The notes: a model not told the origin generated them from the letters alone. DNA of 14,116 nucleotides from Bacillota bacterium (GCA_023460575.1 JAEWPQ010000069.1:1-14116); one strand, 5' to 3'. Numbered from the stretch's first letter, positions 6,043 through 13,804 are shown. Program-made: numbers and translations.

Positions 6043-8184
6043 CTAATATATTTTATAATCTTCTAACTTCCCGTTGCTCCATTTGATATCAACTGTCTTT
6101 CCATTCTTAATTCTGAGACCTTTAACATAACCATTTTCAAACTCAGACGGAAGAGCAGGCAATATCTTCACCTTGCCGTTTCGCTCCTGTACCAGCATGT
6201 TGGCAATTCCGGCAGTTCCTCCAAAGTTACCGTCAATCTGGAATGGCGGATGGGCACACCAGAGATTATCATAGGTAGATCTGGTCAGCAGCGTTTTTAA
6301 ATATTCGTAGGCATGATCGGAATCTTCCAGTGCAGCAAAAAGATTGATGATCCATGCACAGCTCCAGCCTGTATATCCGCCTCCATTTGCCAGACGTAAA
6401 AGAAGAGAAGTTCTGCATGCCTCCGTCAAATCTTCATCCCCTTCAAACAGCTCAGATGGGAATAATCCATATAAGTGGGAAACATGGCGGTGACCAGGCT
6501 CAACCTCATCAAATTCCTTATGCCATTCCAGAAGCTGACCCTTAGTTCCGATTTTGAAAGGAGTGAGTTTACTCAGTCTTTCTGATATTTCCTGTAAAAC
6601 CTCATCATCTATCCCTAAGATTTCACATGTTTTCTGAAAGTTTCCGAAAACTTCCCGGATGATTGCCAGATCCATTGCCGTTGACATTGCAACTGCGACT
6701 GCGCTGTCTTTGCTGCCCGGAACTTTATACTTATTCTCCGGAGATGTGGAAGGACAGGTCACATACCGGTCCTTATACAGATAAAGCCAGTCAACAAGGA
6801 ATAAAGCTGCTTCTTTCAGGATTGGATACACGGTTTCTTCAAGGAATTCCCGGTCCGGATTATACTCATAATGCTTAAACAGTTCGCTGGTCAGCCATGC
6901 GCCGCCCATGGGCCACATCGACCAGGTAACGCTTTCCGGTTCCCCTTTTTTTTCCCCGTAGATCATTCCAACCGGATTGGTGTTGCACCAGTAATCCGCA
7001 TTATGGTGGTGGACAAAACCTCTGCACTGATAATGAACCTCTGCAGTTTTCTTACCCTCCTCACAAATCCGCTTAACAAATTCGAAGTACGGCTGCAGGC
7101 ACTCTTCTAAATTGCAGCTTTGTGCCAGCCAGTAATTCATCTGTGCATTGATGTTGGTGGTCCAGTTACAGCTCCACGGAGCTCTCAGCTGCCAGCTCCA
7201 TATTCCCTGTAAATTAGCAGGAAGACTGCCCTCTCTGGAAGAACTGATGAATAAATACCTTCCATATTGAAAATAGAGTGCGTAAAGTGCGTTGTCCTTT
7301 TCGCCATTACGAAGCTTTTGAAGTCTTACATTGGTAGGAATATCCGGCTGCTCACCGAGATACAATTCTGTTTTATCATAGATAAATTTATAATCACTGA
7401 TATGCTGCCCTTTGATCTCGTCATATTCTGCAGAATGTTCAAAACCCGGTTCTCTCACTGCATGAAATGCCATGATCACATTGGACGCACCCGTAATGCG
7501 GAGTCCTTCTTTCCCAGCGGATACTTCTCCATCGCAGGAAAGAAGCTGTAAACCAGCATGAAACTCCATTCCCTTCTCTCCCTGGATAATGGGATTTACA
7601 CTGTCATCCACATAGGAAGGATCAACATGTTCCGGGCATTTTCCGCTTATCTTAACCCCATCTTTTTCATATTCCGCTTTGTATGGTACCTGGGATTCAA
7701 AAGAAATCACGGCATTAATCGCATTTTTATCACAATCCAGCTTTATAAATACGGCTCTGGCCGGATAGCTTGCAAAATATTCTCTGCTGTAATTAACACC
7801 GTTTACCTGATAGCTCACATTGCTGACTGACTGATCTAAATACAGAGCACGGCTGTAATCTGTGATGTCCTCAGAATGATCAAAGTCTATGTATAAATTT
7901 CCCAGGGGGAGATAGGATTCATTGTATTCTCCCAGCATATGAGTCCGGATCAATTCCTCCGCCTGCTCGTACTTCTCCTGCTCCACAAGCCTGCGGCACT
8001 GCTCCAGATAAGGAAATGCTTCATGGTTGTTTTTGTCATGGCGGTAGCCTGACCACAGACTTTCTTCATTGAGCCCCAGACATTCTCTTCTTCCATTTCC
8101 CCATATCATGGCACCCAGACTTCCATTGCCGATTGGGAGAGTTTCTTCCCATTTACCCGCCGGTTCGGCGTAGAATAGCTTCAT
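6043..8184 (-). CDS. Glycoside hydrolase family 95 enzyme (alpha-L-fucosidase type)
   Basis: This 713-residue inverting glycosidase is typically alpha-1,2-L-fucosidase; some GH95 members act on alpha-L-galactosides. The N-terminal beta-sandwich begins with LPIGNGSLGAMIWG (16-29) and LNEESLWSG (38-46), hallmarks of the family. The (alpha/alpha)6 barrel holds the catalytic-site groups known from Bifidobacterium AfcA: the two asparagines of NIN (N344, N346), the glutamate of PSTSPEN (E483) and the aspartate of QIDGN (D651), with GHRHVSHLYGLFPSE (564-578) and GGYTGWS (602-608) between. No signal peptide or anchor is present, so it acts in the cytoplasm on imported oligosaccharides, yet no transporter is adjacent. 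AAGGGGA precedes the ATG at 8184. It has its own promoter and terminator, so it is monocistronic. Exact linkage specificity cannot be read. Confidence 0.93.
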   Translation of the reverse strand: MKLFYAEPAGKWEETLPIGNGSLGAMIWGNGRRECLGLNEESLWSGYRHDKNNHEAFPYLEQCRRLVEQEKYEQAEELIRTHMLGEYNESYLPLGNLYIDFDHSEDITDYSRALYLDQSVSNVSYQVNGVNYSREYFASYPARAVFIKLDCDKNAINAVISFESQVPYKAEYEKDGVKISGKCPEHVDPSYVDDSVNPIIQGEKGMEFHAGLQLLSCDGEVSAGKEGLRITGASNVIMAFHAVREPGFEHSAEYDEIKGQHISDYKFIYDKTELYLGEQPDIPTNVRLQKLRNGEKDNALYALYFQYGRYLFISSSREGSLPANLQGIWSWQLRAPWSCNWTTNINAQMNYWLAQSCNLEECLQPYFEFVKRICEEGKKTAEVHYQCRGFVHHHNADYWCNTNPVGMIYGEKKGEPESVTWSMWPMGGAWLTSELFKHYEYNPDREFLEETVYPILKEAALFLVDWLYLYKDRYVTCPSTSPENKYKVPGSKDSAVAVAMSTAMDLAIIREVFGNFQKTCEILGIDDEVLQEISERLSKLTPFKIGTKGQLLEWHKEFDEVEPGHRHVSHLYGLFPSELFEGDEDLTEACRTSLLLRLANGGGYTGWSCAWIINLFAALEDSDHAYEYLKTLLTRSTYDNLWCAHPPFQIDGNFGGTAGIANMLVQERNGKVKILPALPSEFENGYVKGLRIKNGKTVDIKWSNGKLEDYKIY

Positions 8185-8228
8185 ATTAAATTCCCCTTTT
8201 TTCAGTTTTTCACTGCTGCTTCACAGTC

Positions 8229-8257
8229 AATATACTGATTTTTTCTCCATCTGTCAA
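8229..8257 (-). promoter_or_regulatory. Promoter of the GH95 gene
   Basis: On the minus strand TTGACA (8257-8252) and TATATT (8234-8229) are separated by 17 bases, a near-perfect sigma-A promoter. Transcription would start near 8222, about 38 nt before the ATG. The rest of the divergent region (8185-8442) holds the opposing lipase promoter. No convincing catabolite-control (cre) site was found. Confidence 0.75.
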
Positions 8258-8379
8258 TGATCGGACAACAGAAGTCTAAGCAATTCACCGCTTCATATAC
8301 AAAAAGAGCCGATTATTACCGACCCCTTATGGTTTCTTCATTATATTTTTACTTATAAATACCCCACATGGTCAAAAAA

Positions 8380-8410
8380 ATATGGTATGATCGTACAAAA
8401 CAAACCATAT
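8380..8410. repeat. Inverted repeat ATATGGT-N17-ACCATAT over the lipase promoter
   Basis: Perfect 7-bp arms (8380-8386 and 8404-8410) flank the -10 region and the predicted transcription start of the plus-strand lipase operon. The position suits a repressor operator, but no regulator gene is adjacent and the arms are AT-rich, so chance is possible. Confidence 0.35.
8383..8391 (+). promoter_or_regulatory. Extended -10 promoter of the lipase-exporter unit
   Basis: TGGTATGAT is an extended -10 (TGn plus TATGAT at 8386-8391). The -35 place 17 bases upstream is a poor match (CCCACA), which extended -10 promoters tolerate. Transcription would start near 8398, after the ATG at 8368 and before the TTG at 8443, supporting the latter as the real start. 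Confidence 0.5.
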
Positions 8411-8442
8411 GCAATTTTACAAATGAAAAAGGAGGTCGTGTC

Positions 8443-9777
8443 TTGACCCTGATGAAACGTATAATCCGTTATTTTTTTCTCATGCTCTTATTTAATTTTA
8501 CCCTGATTTCTCCCCTGATGCCAAACACACAGATCCGTATTTTATCCTGTACCGGCCTGATGCTTTTTTATCTCTGCTATCATTTTGTGCCCGGAAAAGT
8601 CAATTGCAAGGGGCAAAGGCTTAAAATCCTGCAGGGGGGCGGTGAACTGATGAATGCTGCCATCGTATGCTTTTTTCTTGAACTGGCGGTTTACGGATAC
8701 CTCTTAATCTTTTACCAAACGGCACCGCCCCTGCTCCTTGTTATAAATGGCATCGTCTGCGTCATATTCCTTTATCTTCTCCTGATAAACGGTATTATCC
8801 GGATCTTCACCTGTTCGGGGCAGCTGGGGCTTTTTAACCGAATGGCCCTTTTGCTTTTCTGGTGGGTTCCGGGAGTTAATCTCGTACTGCTTCACAGGTT
8901 CATTGATATATCGCATAAAGAGTATCACTTTACAATGGAGAAACAGCAGTATTATGAGAAACGGAAAGAGGAAGAATTATGCAGGACAAAGTATCCCATA
9001 TTAATGGTGCACGGGATATTCTTCCGGGACTGGAAAAACTTTAACTACTGGGGACGAATTCCAGATGAACTGATCCGGCACGGTTCAGCCATCTTTTACA
9101 GCAATCACCAGTCCTCTGCTTCTGTGGAACAATGCGGAGAAGAGATCAAAGCGTGTATTCTTGACATTGTTAATAAGACCGGATGTGAGAAAGTTAACAT
9201 CATTGCTCATTCCAAAGGAGGCCTCGACAGCCGTTACGCAGTCAGCTGCCTTGGCATGGACCAGTATGTGGCCTCAATTACCACCATTAATACTCCTCAT
9301 GCAGGATGCCATTATGTATGCAGTATTTTAGACCGTATTTCTCCAGGATTTGCCGGTTTCATTGGTAAAAAATATGAATCCCTGTTTACTCTTCTTGGAG
9401 ATGACAGCCCTGACTTTTTAAGCGGATTAAGGGATTTAACAGACAGGGAATGCGCCCGGCTTAATAAACTCATGAAGGACGCTCCCGGTGTTCTCTGCCA
9501 AAGTGCAGGATCACAAATGAAATCCCCGGGAAGTGCCGTATTCCCTTTAAATCTTGGTAATATTATAATCCGGATTCTTGGAGAAGGAAGTAACGATGGC
9601 CTGGTATCCACAGACTCCATGGTCTGGGGAAATGATCTTGGCATTTTAAAACCAAAAGGGAAACAGGGAATCTCTCACGGAGATGTGATTGATTTGACAC
9701 GTAAAAATATAGAAGGCTTTGATGTCATGGGTTTTTATACAGACCTGGTACATAAACTGAAAGAACAGGGATATTAA
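8443..9777 (+). CDS. Membrane-anchored lipase/esterase (alpha/beta hydrolase)
   Basis: This protein of about 444 residues has roughly five hydrophobic segments (near 10-27, 32-50, 68-91, 96-122, 133-151), then a lipase domain from about 183. That domain shows the oxyanion HG (190-191) after a hydrophobic strand, nucleophile elbow AHSKGG (S257), INTPHAG typical of triacylglycerol lipases (282-288), D385 in GSNDGLVS and H412 in ISHGD. Basic residues before segment 1 and between segments 2 and 3 suggest the catalytic domain faces outward (inference). The TTG at 8443 is chosen because AGGAGG (8430-8435) lies 7 nt before it. The ATG at 8452 would have 16-nt spacing, and the in-frame ATG at 8368 lies before the likely transcription start. 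It is 25 nt upstream of an exporter-family gene, probably the same transcript. Substrate is unknown. Confidence 0.82.
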   Translation: MTLMKRIIRYFFLMLLFNFTLISPLMPNTQIRILSCTGLMLFYLCYHFVPGKVNCKGQRLKILQGGGELMNAAIVCFFLELAVYGYLLIFYQTAPPLLLVINGIVCVIFLYLLLINGIIRIFTCSGQLGLFNRMALLLFWWVPGVNLVLLHRFIDISHKEYHFTMEKQQYYEKRKEEELCRTKYPILMVHGIFFRDWKNFNYWGRIPDELIRHGSAIFYSNHQSSASVEQCGEEIKACILDIVNKTGCEKVNIIAHSKGGLDSRYAVSCLGMDQYVASITTINTPHAGCHYVCSILDRISPGFAGFIGKKYESLFTLLGDDSPDFLSGLRDLTDRECARLNKLMKDAPGVLCQSAGSQMKSPGSAVFPLNLGNIIIRILGEGSNDGLVSTDSMVWGNDLGILKPKGKQGISHGDVIDLTRKNIEGFDVMGFYTDLVHKLKEQGY

Positions 9778-9802
9778 CGGGAATAACCGGAAAGGAGAAA
9801 CC

Positions 9803-10765
9803 ATGAACAAGGATACCGTTATAAAAAGTTTAAAAATTGCTGTTGCCGCAGTCCTCTCCATCGCAATTGCCGGAGAATTGGGCCTTCGTTATTCCGCTAC
9901 TGCCGGAATCATCACAGTACTCAGCATTCAGAATACGAAAAAAGAAACCATAAAAAGCGCCCGGAACCGGACGCTGGCTTTTGTTTGTGCGCTCTTAATC
10001 GCAAGGCTCTTTTTTGGAATCCTTGGCTTCACACTCCCGGCATTTGCCGGGTATTTGTTTTTCTTTGCACTTGTGTGCTTTTCTGCTGACTGGGGAGAAG
10101 CAATTGCCATGGATTCCGTTCTCATCACTCATTTTCTCACCGAACGCTCCATGGATGCCACTCTGATTGTCAATGAGGCAGCTCTCTTTTTCATCGGCAC
10201 AACAGTTGGAATTTTAGTAAATCTGCATTTGCGGCGAAGGAAAAATGAGTTTAAAAAACTTTCTGATGAAGTGGATACACGGATAAAAGATACCATAAGC
10301 CAAATGTCCTGTTTCCTTCATTCCGAAGACAAAAGCAGCTGCAGACCGGCGGACCTTCTGTCCTTACAAAAGGCACTCAGGGCCGCCAAAGCCTGTGCTT
10401 TAACTAATTACAACAATGCACTGTTTCAAAAAGACACCTACGAAGTTGACTACATTGAAATGCGCAGGCAGCAAAGCCTCCTGCTTTATGAGATTTATGA
10501 AAATATAAAATCCATTTCCTGTCTGCCTAAGGAGGCTATGGAAGTTTCTACGCTGTTAACGAGAATTGAACAGGGTTATCACAGAAACAACACGGTAGAG
10601 GAGCTGTTAAAGGATTTAAATCTCCTGTTGCTGGAGTTAAAGGACCATGAGCTTCCATTAAGCAGAGAAGAATTTGAGGCAAGAGCCATACTTTTTTACA
10701 TTTTAAAGCAGCTGCACAGACTCCTTATAATCAAGCGGGAATTTATTTTAAATCACATCAGCTGA
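9803..10765 (+). CDS. Aromatic acid exporter family (ArAE/FUSC-like) membrane protein
   Basis: This 320-residue protein has an N-terminal membrane half (about 7-143) with the pattern of Firmicute ArAE_1 proteins (formerly DUF939, Bacillus YqjA-like): YSATAGIITVLSIQNTKKET (30-49), a hydrophobic block at 58-96, and ALFFIGTTVGILVNLHLRRR (127-146). A soluble, helical C-terminal half (147-320) matches the ArAE_1_C type region in layout. Relatives are annotated as putative exporters of aromatic acids, with few tested. AAAGGAG lies shortly before the ATG, and the gene starts 25 nt after the lipase stop, so the two are probably co-transcribed. It ends only 2 bp from the stop of queF on the other strand, leaving no room for a terminator between them. 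Family assignment is good, transported compound unknown. Confidence 0.8.
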   Translation: MNKDTVIKSLKIAVAAVLSIAIAGELGLRYSATAGIITVLSIQNTKKETIKSARNRTLAFVCALLIARLFFGILGFTLPAFAGYLFFFALVCFSADWGEAIAMDSVLITHFLTERSMDATLIVNEAALFFIGTTVGILVNLHLRRRKNEFKKLSDEVDTRIKDTISQMSCFLHSEDKSSCRPADLLSLQKALRAAKACALTNYNNALFQKDTYEVDYIEMRRQQSLLLYEIYENIKSISCLPKEAMEVSTLLTRIEQGYHRNNTVEELLKDLNLLLLELKDHELPLSREEFEARAILFYILKQLHRLLIIKREFILNHIS

Positions 10766-10767
10766 TG

Positions 10768-11265
10768 CTACCGGTTATCCACACGTTCCGGATAAAGATC
10801 GTGGGCCGAAAGCCGTTCCCATGCCACCTGTTCCCACCTGGTTTCCGGCTTCCCATAGTTACAGTAGGGATCGATGGAGATGCCGCCTCTGGGAGTAAAT
10901 TTTCCCCAGACTTCAATATATTTAGGGTCCATGAGGTCAATTAAATCTTTCATGATCACGTTCATACAGTCCTCATGGAAATCCCCGTGGTTTCTGAAGC
11001 TGTATAAATAAAGCTTTAATGATTTGCTTTCTACCATACGTTCACCAGGAACGTAGGAAATCGTAATAAATGCAAAATCCGGCTGCCCGGTAATGGGACA
11101 AAGACTGGTAAATTCCGGGCAGTTGAATTTTACAAAATAATCATGATCCGGATGCTTGTTTAAAAAAGTTTCCAGTACTCCCGGATTATAGTCTGTTTCA
11201 TAAACAGTGCCCTGATTTCCCAGATGAGTCAGACCATCTGTTTCTTTCAGCGTTCTTCCTGCCAT
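10768..11265 (-). CDS. queF: NADPH-dependent 7-cyano-7-deazaguanine reductase (QueF)
   Basis: This 165-residue cytoplasmic enzyme reduces the nitrile of preQ0 to the amine of preQ1, the last step before insertion into tRNA. It is a short, single-domain type I QueF. The nucleophile is C56 in LCPITGQPDF and the proton donor D63 follows. The family signature ESKSLKLYLYSFRNHG (79-94) places NADPH- and substrate-contacting residues. FHEDC (96-100) and the GKFTPRGGISIDPY stretch are also typical. It is the last gene of the preQ1 operon, beginning 2 nt after the queC stop; its AAAGGGGA site lies inside queC, implying coupled translation. No intrinsic terminator follows before the opposing ArAE-family gene. 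Confidence 0.97.
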   Translation of the reverse strand: MAGRTLKETDGLTHLGNQGTVYETDYNPGVLETFLNKHPDHDYFVKFNCPEFTSLCPITGQPDFAFITISYVPGERMVESKSLKLYLYSFRNHGDFHEDCMNVIMKDLIDLMDPKYIEVWGKFTPRGGISIDPYCNYGKPETRWEQVAWERLSAHDLYPERVDNR

Positions 11266-11267
11266 GT

Positions 11268-11957
11268 CTATTCCCCTTTCTTAAGTGCCGGATCTGCAAC
11301 TCCGTTTTTTGCAAAGGCTTCTGCACGGTCAATGCAGGTGCCGCATTTGCCGCATGGTTTAGTTCCGCCCTCATAGCAGCTCCAGGTCAGTTCATAAGGT
11401 ACATGAAGCATCAGTCCCCGTTCCACAACCTCTGCTTTGGTCCATAACACAAAGGGAGCCTTTATGGTAAGCTGATTGCCGCTTCCGATATAAATAGCCC
11501 TGCTCATTGCTTCCTGAAAAGAATTACTGCAGTCCGGATAGGCATTTCCTGCCGCATCATCGCTGTGAGCTCCATAATAGATTACGCTGCAGCCTTTTGA
11601 CAGCGCAATGCTGGCTGCAGAAGAAAGGAACAGTCCGTTGCGGAACGGAACGTAGGTAGATACGGGTTTTCCTTCGCTGCTCTCAAGCTGTTTTGCATAG
11701 CTTTCTCTTGGGATCTCCTGATTGGACCGGGTTAATAAGGAGCAGTCACTGTAAGCAAATATTCTGCTTAAATCAAGGCTCATAAATTCCACCTCATAGT
11801 AATCTGCGATTTTTTTTGCAGCCTCCAGCTCCTTTTCATGCTTTTGCCCATAGGAAATGGACAGTGTGCATACATTCTTAGTTCCATATTCTTCTATCGC
11901 CATTCCAAGGCAGGTGGCGCTGTCTACGCCTCCGCTTAATAATACCAGTGCTTTCAT
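11268..11957 (-). CDS. queC: 7-cyano-7-deazaguanine synthase (QueC)
   Basis: This 229-residue ATP-dependent enzyme converts 7-carboxy-7-deazaguanine and ammonia to preQ0. The PP-loop SGGVDS is at 8-13, with STYVPFRNGLFLS (100-112) and GAHSDDAAGNAYPDC (129-143) lining the active site. The C-terminal zinc site is formed by C194, C202, C205 and C208 in SCYEGG and PCGKCGTC. Length is normal for the family. GGAGAG lies upstream of the ATG, 33 nt after the folE stop. It feeds QueF, encoded next. Confidence 0.97.
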   Translation of the reverse strand: MKALVLLSGGVDSATCLGMAIEEYGTKNVCTLSISYGQKHEKELEAAKKIADYYEVEFMSLDLSRIFAYSDCSLLTRSNQEIPRESYAKQLESSEGKPVSTYVPFRNGLFLSSAASIALSKGCSVIYYGAHSDDAAGNAYPDCSNSFQEAMSRAIYIGSGNQLTIKAPFVLWTKAEVVERGLMLHVPYELTWSCYEGGTKPCGKCGTCIDRAEAFAKNGVADPALKKGE

Positions 11958-11990
11958 CTTTCTCTCCGTTTCTTTTCTCTTATATAAAAT

Positions 11991-12557
11991 TTAAATCCGC
12001 AGTTCCGGCTCCGAACGGAAACGGCCCCTTAAGGTTACCGTTTTGGTTCTGGCCGATGAACTTCTGATTCCTCTTGCCGTCATGCAGCTGTGGCTTGCCT
12101 CAATTATAACTTCTATGTCCTCTGAACCGGTAACTTCTGCCATGATTTCTGCAATATCAGAACCAATTCTCTCCTGAAGCTGAAGCCGTCTGGCTGCCAT
12201 GTCCGCAATCCTTGCTATTTTGCTCAGCCCGATCACTTTCCCGTTTGGGATATAAGCGACTGCGACTTTCATATCGTACATCAGCGCCATATGATGTTCG
12301 CAGTAACTGAACACTTCTATGTCCCTTACTACCACCATGTCTTCTCCCATAACCGTTGTATCCATATCCTCTTCAAATGTTTTTCCAAACATCACCGCGA
12401 TTTCATGATTGGTATATTGAATCCCTTCAAAAACTTCCCCGAACATTTTAGCAACCCGCGCCGGCGTATCCTTTAAGCCTTCCCTGTCCGGATCTTCTCC
12501 CAGCGCCTTTAATATGCCCCTCACATGAGTCTGAATTGCAGCTGTATCAATTGCCAT
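11991..12557 (-). CDS. folE: GTP cyclohydrolase I, type IA (FolE)
   Basis: This 188-residue cytoplasmic enzyme turns GTP into dihydroneopterin triphosphate, the entry compound for both folate and 7-deazaguanine synthesis. The signature GLKDTPARVAKMF (27-39) is followed by the zinc site: C86 and H89 in YCEHH, with C158 in SHSCMTARGIR. H88 is the likely catalytic histidine. GKVIGLSKIARI (106-117) lies between. The presence of the zinc cysteines separates it from the zinc-independent FolE2. It lies between queE (20-nt gap) and queC (33-nt gap), away from folate genes, so here it probably supplies QueD with its substrate. GGGAGA precedes the ATG. Confidence 0.96.
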   Translation of the reverse strand: MAIDTAAIQTHVRGILKALGEDPDREGLKDTPARVAKMFGEVFEGIQYTNHEIAVMFGKTFEEDMDTTVMGEDMVVVRDIEVFSYCEHHMALMYDMKVAVAYIPNGKVIGLSKIARIADMAARRLQLQERIGSDIAEIMAEVTGSEDIEVIIEASHSCMTARGIRSSSARTKTVTLRGRFRSEPELRI

Positions 12558-12577
12558 CGTACATTCTCCCTTCCTGT

Positions 12578-13246
12578 CTAAACGCCAACCGCATCGGATC
12601 CCCAGATGATCTTATGCATCTGAAGCTGAAGAGTCACATCATTTAACCGGTTCTGTTTCATAAAATCCACAGTATCAGAAAGTGAAAGTCTGCCAAATAC
12701 CGTGCTAAAATAGATATGACACCGGCCGGTAAGCTTATAACTGTCTATTATTTCCACTGCCCGTTCCAGATCTTTTCTGCTTCCTGCCACAAATTTAACC
12801 GTATCCTTCTGTTTTAAAAAGTCGAAATTAGACAGCTGCATTGCAGCCTCCATACCGCTTTCCGGAAGCTTATAATCCATAGTAAAGGTAAGAGCATTTG
12901 ACTCACGCTGGTAATTGGAAAGGTCCGCACTTCCATTTGTTTCAATCTCCACCCTAAGCTCTTCATCCAGCAAAAGAAGGGAAAGAAGATTACCGATACC
13001 TGGTTGAATCAGTGGCTCGCCCCCGGTGAGAGTCACATTTTTTATACCTGTCTTTTTTATGTATTCATAAATATCAAGTTCACTCATCGTTCTTCCGTTT
13101 GCCCCGGGATCCTTTGCCCAGGCAGTATCGCAGTAAGAGCAGGAAAGGTTGCAGCCATAAAAACGGATAAATACAGCCAGCTGGCCTGCGTATACCCCCT
13201 CTCCGTTAATGCTTACAAACGTTTCCGCCACATTATATTCTGCCAT
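12578..13246 (-). CDS. queE: 7-carboxy-7-deazaguanine synthase (QueE), radical SAM
   Basis: This 222-residue enzyme uses S-adenosylmethionine and a 4Fe-4S cluster to contract 6-carboxytetrahydropterin to 7-carboxy-7-deazaguanine. The cluster motif CNLSCSYC (C32, C36, C39) follows the QueE-typical SINGEG (12-17) and FIRFYGC (26-32). TGGEP (74-78), EIETNG (100-105) and MDYKLPESG (123-131) bind SAM and substrate, and QLQMHKIIW (207-215) is near the end. The frame extends to an ATG at 13288, but the ATG at 13246 is preferred: GGAGG (13257-13253) lies 6 nt upstream, and homologues start close to AEYNVAETFVSINGEG. It overlaps the end of queD by 14 nt, suggesting translational coupling. Confidence 0.95.
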   Translation of the reverse strand: MAEYNVAETFVSINGEGVYAGQLAVFIRFYGCNLSCSYCDTAWAKDPGANGRTMSELDIYEYIKKTGIKNVTLTGGEPLIQPGIGNLLSLLLLDEELRVEIETNGSADLSNYQRESNALTFTMDYKLPESGMEAAMQLSNFDFLKQKDTVKFVAGSRKDLERAVEIIDSYKLTGRCHIYFSTVFGRLSLSDTVDFMKQNRLNDVTLQLQMHKIIWGSDAVGV

Positions 13247-13670
13247 GACTATCCTCCCCATAAGAAGCACAGTTTGCAGGAGTCTCATACACCCTGGCAG
13301 ATTTCACGTTATATCCCTTTTCACTCATTTTTTCAAAGAAATATCTGGAAAATCCTTCTGCTGTCGGGCGGAAATTTACTTCAACCAGTAAAAAGCCCTC
13401 TTCCTTAAGCGCAAGTAATGTTTCGGGTCTGAGCGAACCTTTTTCCATGATCAGGGAATGGTCTAAATAATCTGTTTCTTCTTTTAAATCCTCTTTCAGC
13501 CTGGAAAAATCAACGATCATCCCCTGTGTCTGCCCCTCTTTTTGAAGTGACGGACTTTGAATTTCTATCACGACTCTCCACCTGTGGCCGTGGATATTTT
13601 TGCATTTTCCTACATAGCCCTTTAAGAAATGGGCCGAATCAAAGCTTTGTTCTGTTTCCAAGTAATACAT
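13233..13670 (-). CDS. queD: 6-carboxy-5,6,7,8-tetrahydropterin synthase (QueD)
   Basis: This 145-residue PTPS-family enzyme converts dihydroneopterin triphosphate to 6-carboxytetrahydropterin. Zinc ligands are H14 in FDSAHFL and H27, H29 in NIHGHRW. Catalytic C23 is in GKCKNIHGH, the D70-H71 pair lies in LDHSL, and E129 in VYET anchors the pterin. PTAEGFSRYFFE (102-113) replaces the usual PTSEN block and is a normal variant. It is the first gene of the operon, preceded by AAAGGA and a leader of about 210 nt with a preQ1-I-like riboswitch and two terminator-like hairpins. Confidence 0.96.
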   Translation of the reverse strand: MYYLETEQSFDSAHFLKGYVGKCKNIHGHRWRVVIEIQSPSLQKEGQTQGMIVDFSRLKEDLKEETDYLDHSLIMEKGSLRPETLLALKEEGFLLVEVNFRPTAEGFSRYFFEKMSEKGYNVKSARVYETPANCASYGEDSHGRI

Positions 13671-13728
13671 GGGGTCCTTTGTCCTTTCGAATTTCGGAGG
13701 CCGGATTTTAAATTTGCCCGATTATCGC

Positions 13729-13760
13729 AAAAAAAGCAGACATACGACTATGCCTGCTTT
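13729..13760 (-). terminator. Second leader terminator upstream of queD
   Basis: On the minus strand AAAGCAGGCATA (13760-13749) pairs with TATGTCTGCTTT (13744-13733), 12 pairs with one G-U, around a GTCG loop. The helix runs into seven T residues (13735-13729). It stands 58 nt before the queD start and after the preQ1 riboswitch, so it is likely part of the feedback switch. Confidence 0.8.
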
Positions 13761-13773
13761 CTCTATATGCACG

Positions 13774-13804
13774 AAAAAAAAGTTATAATAACTGCGATAA
13801 CTTT
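13774..13804 (-). terminator. First, AT-rich leader terminator-like hairpin upstream of queD
   Basis: On the minus strand AAAGTTAT (13804-13797) pairs with ATAACTTT (13786-13779) around a 10-nt loop, ending in a run of eight T residues (13781-13774). The stem has only one G-C pair, so it is weaker than the second hairpin 14 nt further on. It starts about 26 nt after the riboswitch. Confidence 0.5.

Noticed and set aside
8275..8300. Possible catabolite-control (cre) site near GAAGCGGTGAATT (minus strand) upstream of GH95.
   Set aside because: The spacing around the central CG and the right half do not fit the cre consensus.
10755..10768. Palindrome CATCAGCTGATG at the convergent ArAE-family/queF ends as a terminator.
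   Set aside because: The stem is very short and neither strand has a T-run directly after it.
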